Source: Mucilaginibacter_A sp965201005 (GTDB lineage: Bacteria > Bacteroidota > Bacteroidia > Sphingobacteriales > Sphingobacteriaceae). Taken from it: 64,000 nt of DNA. The translations under genes were made by a program, and so were the position numbers. The stretch spans positions 124,001-188,000 of the forward strand of contig NZ_OZ241747.1 in assembly GCF_965201005.1 (NCBI RefSeq), written 5' to 3'. Below the pieces are notes generated by a model. The model did no database searches. It worked only from the letters and a program-made list of their open reading frames with translations, and was not told the DNA's origin. Each line of letters opens with the position of its first letter. Position 1 is the stretch's first letter. Positions 61,348 to 64,000 of this stretch are shown piece after piece.

Positions 61348-62298
61348 TCAGATGTTATTTAATGATGGTATATTCGTTTCAAAAGCTTTGCATTTAGACA
61401 GATCAATTGTATACTGTACTGCAGTAATCTGATCGGCAACTGCAGCTGAAGTTATTCTTGGGAACTCTACAGAGACGTTATAGCTTTTTCTGCTGTCAGT
61501 AGTGTATTTAAAAAATGGTCCTTCTGTAATTCCATCAAAATAACCATACTGATTTAATTTCCCCTCAAAACTGTCGAGTAGCCTTGAATCTGCTGAAAGC
61601 TTCTCCCTTATATCATCAATTAAATCCAGGATATTCCTGCCGCCATTTGTTTTACTTACGCCGAATGCAACGAGGTAGAGACGCTTTGTATCAAATAGCA
61701 GCTGATGCATAGAGGATATTTTGACAAAGGGCCCTTTAGAGGTAATGTATGATTTTATTTCAGCAAGGAAATCATCAAACGAAAAATCCTGTTTGTCAAA
61801 ATCGGGACCAACCCAGGCACCAATAGCAGGATCAATTGGCATTGCTGTCAGAACGTTATCATTTAAAAATGCAAGCTCTGCGAAAAGCCCCATCTGTAAC
61901 TGTTCGGTCATTGTTTTTGCCGCTCCCATGCTTAAAAAACGCTGCCAGTGACGCAGTCTGTTTGCAACTGTGCTGTATAGCTTAGGTTCTGTTTCAGCAG
62001 TCAGGGAGCTATTGATCAGGTCAAGACACAGGGTATGGAAAATATCCTGGTCAGAAGGATTCATTATAACTAAAAACAATTCATCATCGACATTTTCATG
62101 CCTGTGAATTAACGATGTGATGCCGCTTATTTTAGCAATCGGCTCAGCGTCAGCTGGAATATTTTTGAAATTTATTCTTAAGCCTGATCTCCCTTTATCA
62201 TCCTTAATCCAGTGAAATCTGTAAGCGGTTTTTATTTCAACTCTTTTTGATGAAGCCAGGTTAATTTTTGCCCAAGGGTTGTTTGTTTCTTCAGTCAT
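61348..62298 (-). CDS. PD-(D/E)XK nuclease (DUF4420 type)
   Basis: A 316-residue restriction-type nuclease. The fold core has E141 in GLFAELAFL, D171 in KQDFSFD and E180-x-K182 in AEIKSY, the spaced PD-(D/E)XK acidic set, with WVGPDFDKQDF typical of the DUF4420 family. It also carries the ISSMHQL segment that follows. It overlaps the end of the Z1 gene by 8 bp. In MORC/Z1 restriction systems it is the DNA-cutting subunit. Confidence 0.87.
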   Translation of the reverse strand: MTEETNNPWAKINLASSKRVEIKTAYRFHWIKDDKGRSGLRINFKNIPADAEPIAKISGITSLIHRHENVDDELFLVIMNPSDQDIFHTLCLDLINSSLTAETEPKLYSTVANRLRHWQRFLSMGAAKTMTEQLQMGLFAELAFLNDNVLTAMPIDPAIGAWVGPDFDKQDFSFDDFLAEIKSYITSKGPFVKISSMHQLLFDTKRLYLVAFGVSKTNGGRNILDLIDDIREKLSADSRLLDSFEGKLNQYGYFDGITEGPFFKYTTDSRKSYNVSVEFPRITSAAVADQITAVQYTIDLSKCKAFETNIPSLNNI

Positions 62299-64000
62299 CG
62301 GAAGCCTGATCTAATTCTAAATCTCTTAGGAGATTCTGGTAATAAACGGTATTTATTTTCAAGGTTACGATATCCTCTTTTGAAGTCACATCGCCGGGAA
62401 AGCTGGCACCAATTGCTACAATTTCATCAATTCCGTATTCCTTAGTTGGCTCACCATTTTTGTTAAAAGTGGGTTCGATTATATGAAGCATCAGGAGCGG
62501 ACGCGGAAGATTCTTCCTAGTCTCCCCGCGATCTGCCGCGTATTTTTTTCTCAGTTCCGGGTCCGCTATTCCAATTGATTCCGCGGATCCTGATGAAACC
62601 TGTCTGTTCTGGATTTCAAAAAAGCCTTCCTTCTTATAAGTAAACTGTCTTTTTTCCCGTTTGATTTCAATTCCTTTATGAATAAAAGGGGCGCCGGTAC
62701 CATTGTGAAGGGAAACATCCCAGTTAATATCCCGTTCTTCAGTAAATTTCTCGATATACGGTAGCGGCATTCTGGAGGTGAGGCCAAGCCGGTCGTTTTC
62801 AAAAGTCTTGAACTTTTTAAGAAAGCCTCCGATTATTTTCCTATCCACGTTCTTCCAAATACGACTGCCTTCAACTGGTTCCGAAACTGCAAGTGAGTCC
62901 ATAAGCAACTTGACAAGATCGATGTTTTTCTTTATGTCGGCGGGGTCGCTTCTAAGTCTGCTCGTTTCCTTTAGCCTTCCATCGAGCTTTAAAGAATGGA
63001 CATATTCCGTAACATTCTTCTGTTTGTTACGTGCTGTTACCTGAAGTGCGTTATCGGGGTTTTCCTGCACGGACAAGCCGAAATCATTGGGCGTCATGCC
63101 TTTTTCAGCCATCAGTTTGAAGTCCTTATAGAGATCTTCCGTTGAACTGATAATTTCAGCAAAATCTTCAATTCGGTCTGCCGGCATAAAAATCCGGCAA
63201 AGATCCTCGTACCCCGGCCTGTACCCAAACCACCTGCCCATCTGTAGTAGGGTATCCCAAAAAACAGTGCTTCGCAGAAAATAGCTTATGCTTAGTCCTT
63301 CAACAGTAAACCCGCGGGCAAGACTGGTACCTCCGATAACAATTGCATTAGTAACAGCGTCGTTTCTGTAAATCAGCGGAAGAGTGGTCTTCTGATGGAC
63401 CTCTCTTACAATTACACTATCGATAATATCTGTCAGGCTGAGCAGAATATCTTTCCAATTAAATTCTATCTCTTTGTAATACTTTTCAAGGCTCGATTTT
63501 AGATCCTGAAGATGAAGGCTCTGATCAAGAGCATCCGGCAGTTTACCATATGAGGTTATATCCTTAGTTAAGTTCGTAAGATATGAGGCAGCCTGCTTTG
63601 CAAGCTTTTTATGAACGTCTGTAAATCTGGAGGCATGTATCAGCATGCTGTTATGTTTGTTCCCCTGCCCGCGGAGATTTCTTATGACTACGACAAGGAG
63701 AAAGAGGCGCAGCGCTTCCAGCAGTGTGCCTGGCAGGTGATCAATTTCAAGATCCTTTTTATGATTGAGAGGAAGGATATCGGTCCAGTCGTTAATTGCA
63801 ACCAGGGATTTTCTTTCAGTCTCAAGAAATATACGTCTTGCTCCAAAATAATTCGTCGGAGCATCAAGCGCATAAATAAAATCCTTTGGAAATAAGTCTC
63901 TTCCCAAATCCGCACTTTCAGCTTTATGATCAATAAATATATTAGCATAGGGTGTTGCAGTAAAAGCGATATAAGCGCTTTTCTGAAAAAGACCTATCAA
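62291..64000 (-). CDS. Z1 domain superfamily 2 helicase/ATPase, 5' end outside window
   Basis: The C-terminal 569 residues of a Z1-domain (PF10593) protein, translated towards the left. It enters with helicase motif III (FTATPYANIFID) and has the Z1 core: AIVIGGTSLARGFTVEGLSISYFLR, QMGRWFGYRPGYEDLCRIF (motif VI). The Walker A/B part lies beyond 64,000. Z1 proteins are DNA-translocating or ATP-driven subunits of MORC-type restriction systems. It overlaps the nuclease gene by 8 bp, so they are translationally coupled. A methionine-like start at the very edge is only where the window ends. Confidence 0.9.
   Translation of the reverse strand: MIGLFQKSAYIAFTATPYANIFIDHKAESADLGRDLFPKDFIYALDAPTNYFGARRIFLETERKSLVAINDWTDILPLNHKKDLEIDHLPGTLLEALRLFLLVVVIRNLRGQGNKHNSMLIHASRFTDVHKKLAKQAASYLTNLTKDITSYGKLPDALDQSLHLQDLKSSLEKYYKEIEFNWKDILLSLTDIIDSVIVREVHQKTTLPLIYRNDAVTNAIVIGGTSLARGFTVEGLSISYFLRSTVFWDTLLQMGRWFGYRPGYEDLCRIFMPADRIEDFAEIISSTEDLYKDFKLMAEKGMTPNDFGLSVQENPDNALQVTARNKQKNVTEYVHSLKLDGRLKETSRLRSDPADIKKNIDLVKLLMDSLAVSEPVEGSRIWKNVDRKIIGGFLKKFKTFENDRLGLTSRMPLPYIEKFTEERDINWDVSLHNGTGAPFIHKGIEIKREKRQFTYKKEGFFEIQNRQVSSGSAESIGIADPELRKKYAADRGETRKNLPRPLLMLHIIEPTFNKNGEPTKEYGIDEIVAIGASFPGDVTSKEDIVTLKINTVYYQNLLRDLELDQASDD

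Noticed and set aside
57408..64000. DISARM, BREX or Dnd system
   Set aside because: No DrmA/DrmB, PglX/PglZ or DndC/D/E-type genes; the Z1, DUF4420 and AIPR genes fit the MORC/Z1 type instead.

Overview
The window looks like a chromosome segment from a member of the Bacteroidota, most likely the family Sphingobacteriaceae (Mucilaginibacter/Pedobacter type). The signs are a GldD gliding lipoprotein, a TonB receptor with a carboxypeptidase-like N-terminal domain, a CobN/DUF2149/MotA heme locus, a Bacteroidota-type -7 promoter box and lineage-typical families (DUF2007, DUF6934, DUF4209). The species is an inference from protein families; there is no rRNA here.

Layout. 1-18.9 kb is core genome: peptidase T (cut by the edge), two outer-membrane barrels, an M14 peptidase, rhomboid, MurF, a soluble PAS histidine kinase, ApaG, DusB, a CPBP protease, CdsA-Psd phospholipid synthesis, RplS-TrmD, a GT51 glycosyltransferase, ApbC/Mrp, a NifU-like scaffold and peptide deformylase. 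19-31 kb is a xylose and xylan region: xylA, xylB, two GH3 glycosidases and an SDR. The 3' end of xylA occurs three times, and toxin-antitoxin-like genes (PIN pair, DUF6934, a RES remnant) sit between the copies. 31-42.6 kb has a subtilase, a TPR protein, a ComA-AroE-GldD cluster, a five-gene tellurite/stress (ter) operon and a DUF1624 membrane protein. 42.8-50.9 kb is an hmu-like heme/iron locus: TonB receptor, MotA/ExbB-like channel, DUF2149 and a lipoprotein CobN.

51.1-64 kb is a horizontally acquired defence island. It starts at a 3' tRNA-like fragment beside a perfect tRNA-type terminator, the mark of integration into a tRNA gene. It carries (i) a 1299-residue Cap4-like nuclease/STAND NTPase (Avs-like), divergent by only 23 bp from a two-ORF DUF4209 module with a HEPN-like Rx4H motif, and (ii) a Z1 helicase - PD-(D/E)XK nuclease - AIPR - cytosine-C5 methyltransferase operon with an HNH gene behind it. 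Operon (ii) matches the MORC/Z1 type of restriction-modification system and runs past the window edge.

The most unusual whole-window signal is a short motif, TAAAA-R-M-AG-Y-AT, in two main forms (TAAAAGAAGCAT and TAAAAACAGTAT). By eye it occurs about 50 times in the first 51 kb, often as inverted pairs that make terminator-like hairpins, sometimes inside coding regions, and sometimes as the ends of roughly 90-165 bp MITE-like elements. It is absent from the 13-kb defence island. This resembles the behaviour of DNA uptake sequences or a REP/MITE family; neither idea has been tested.
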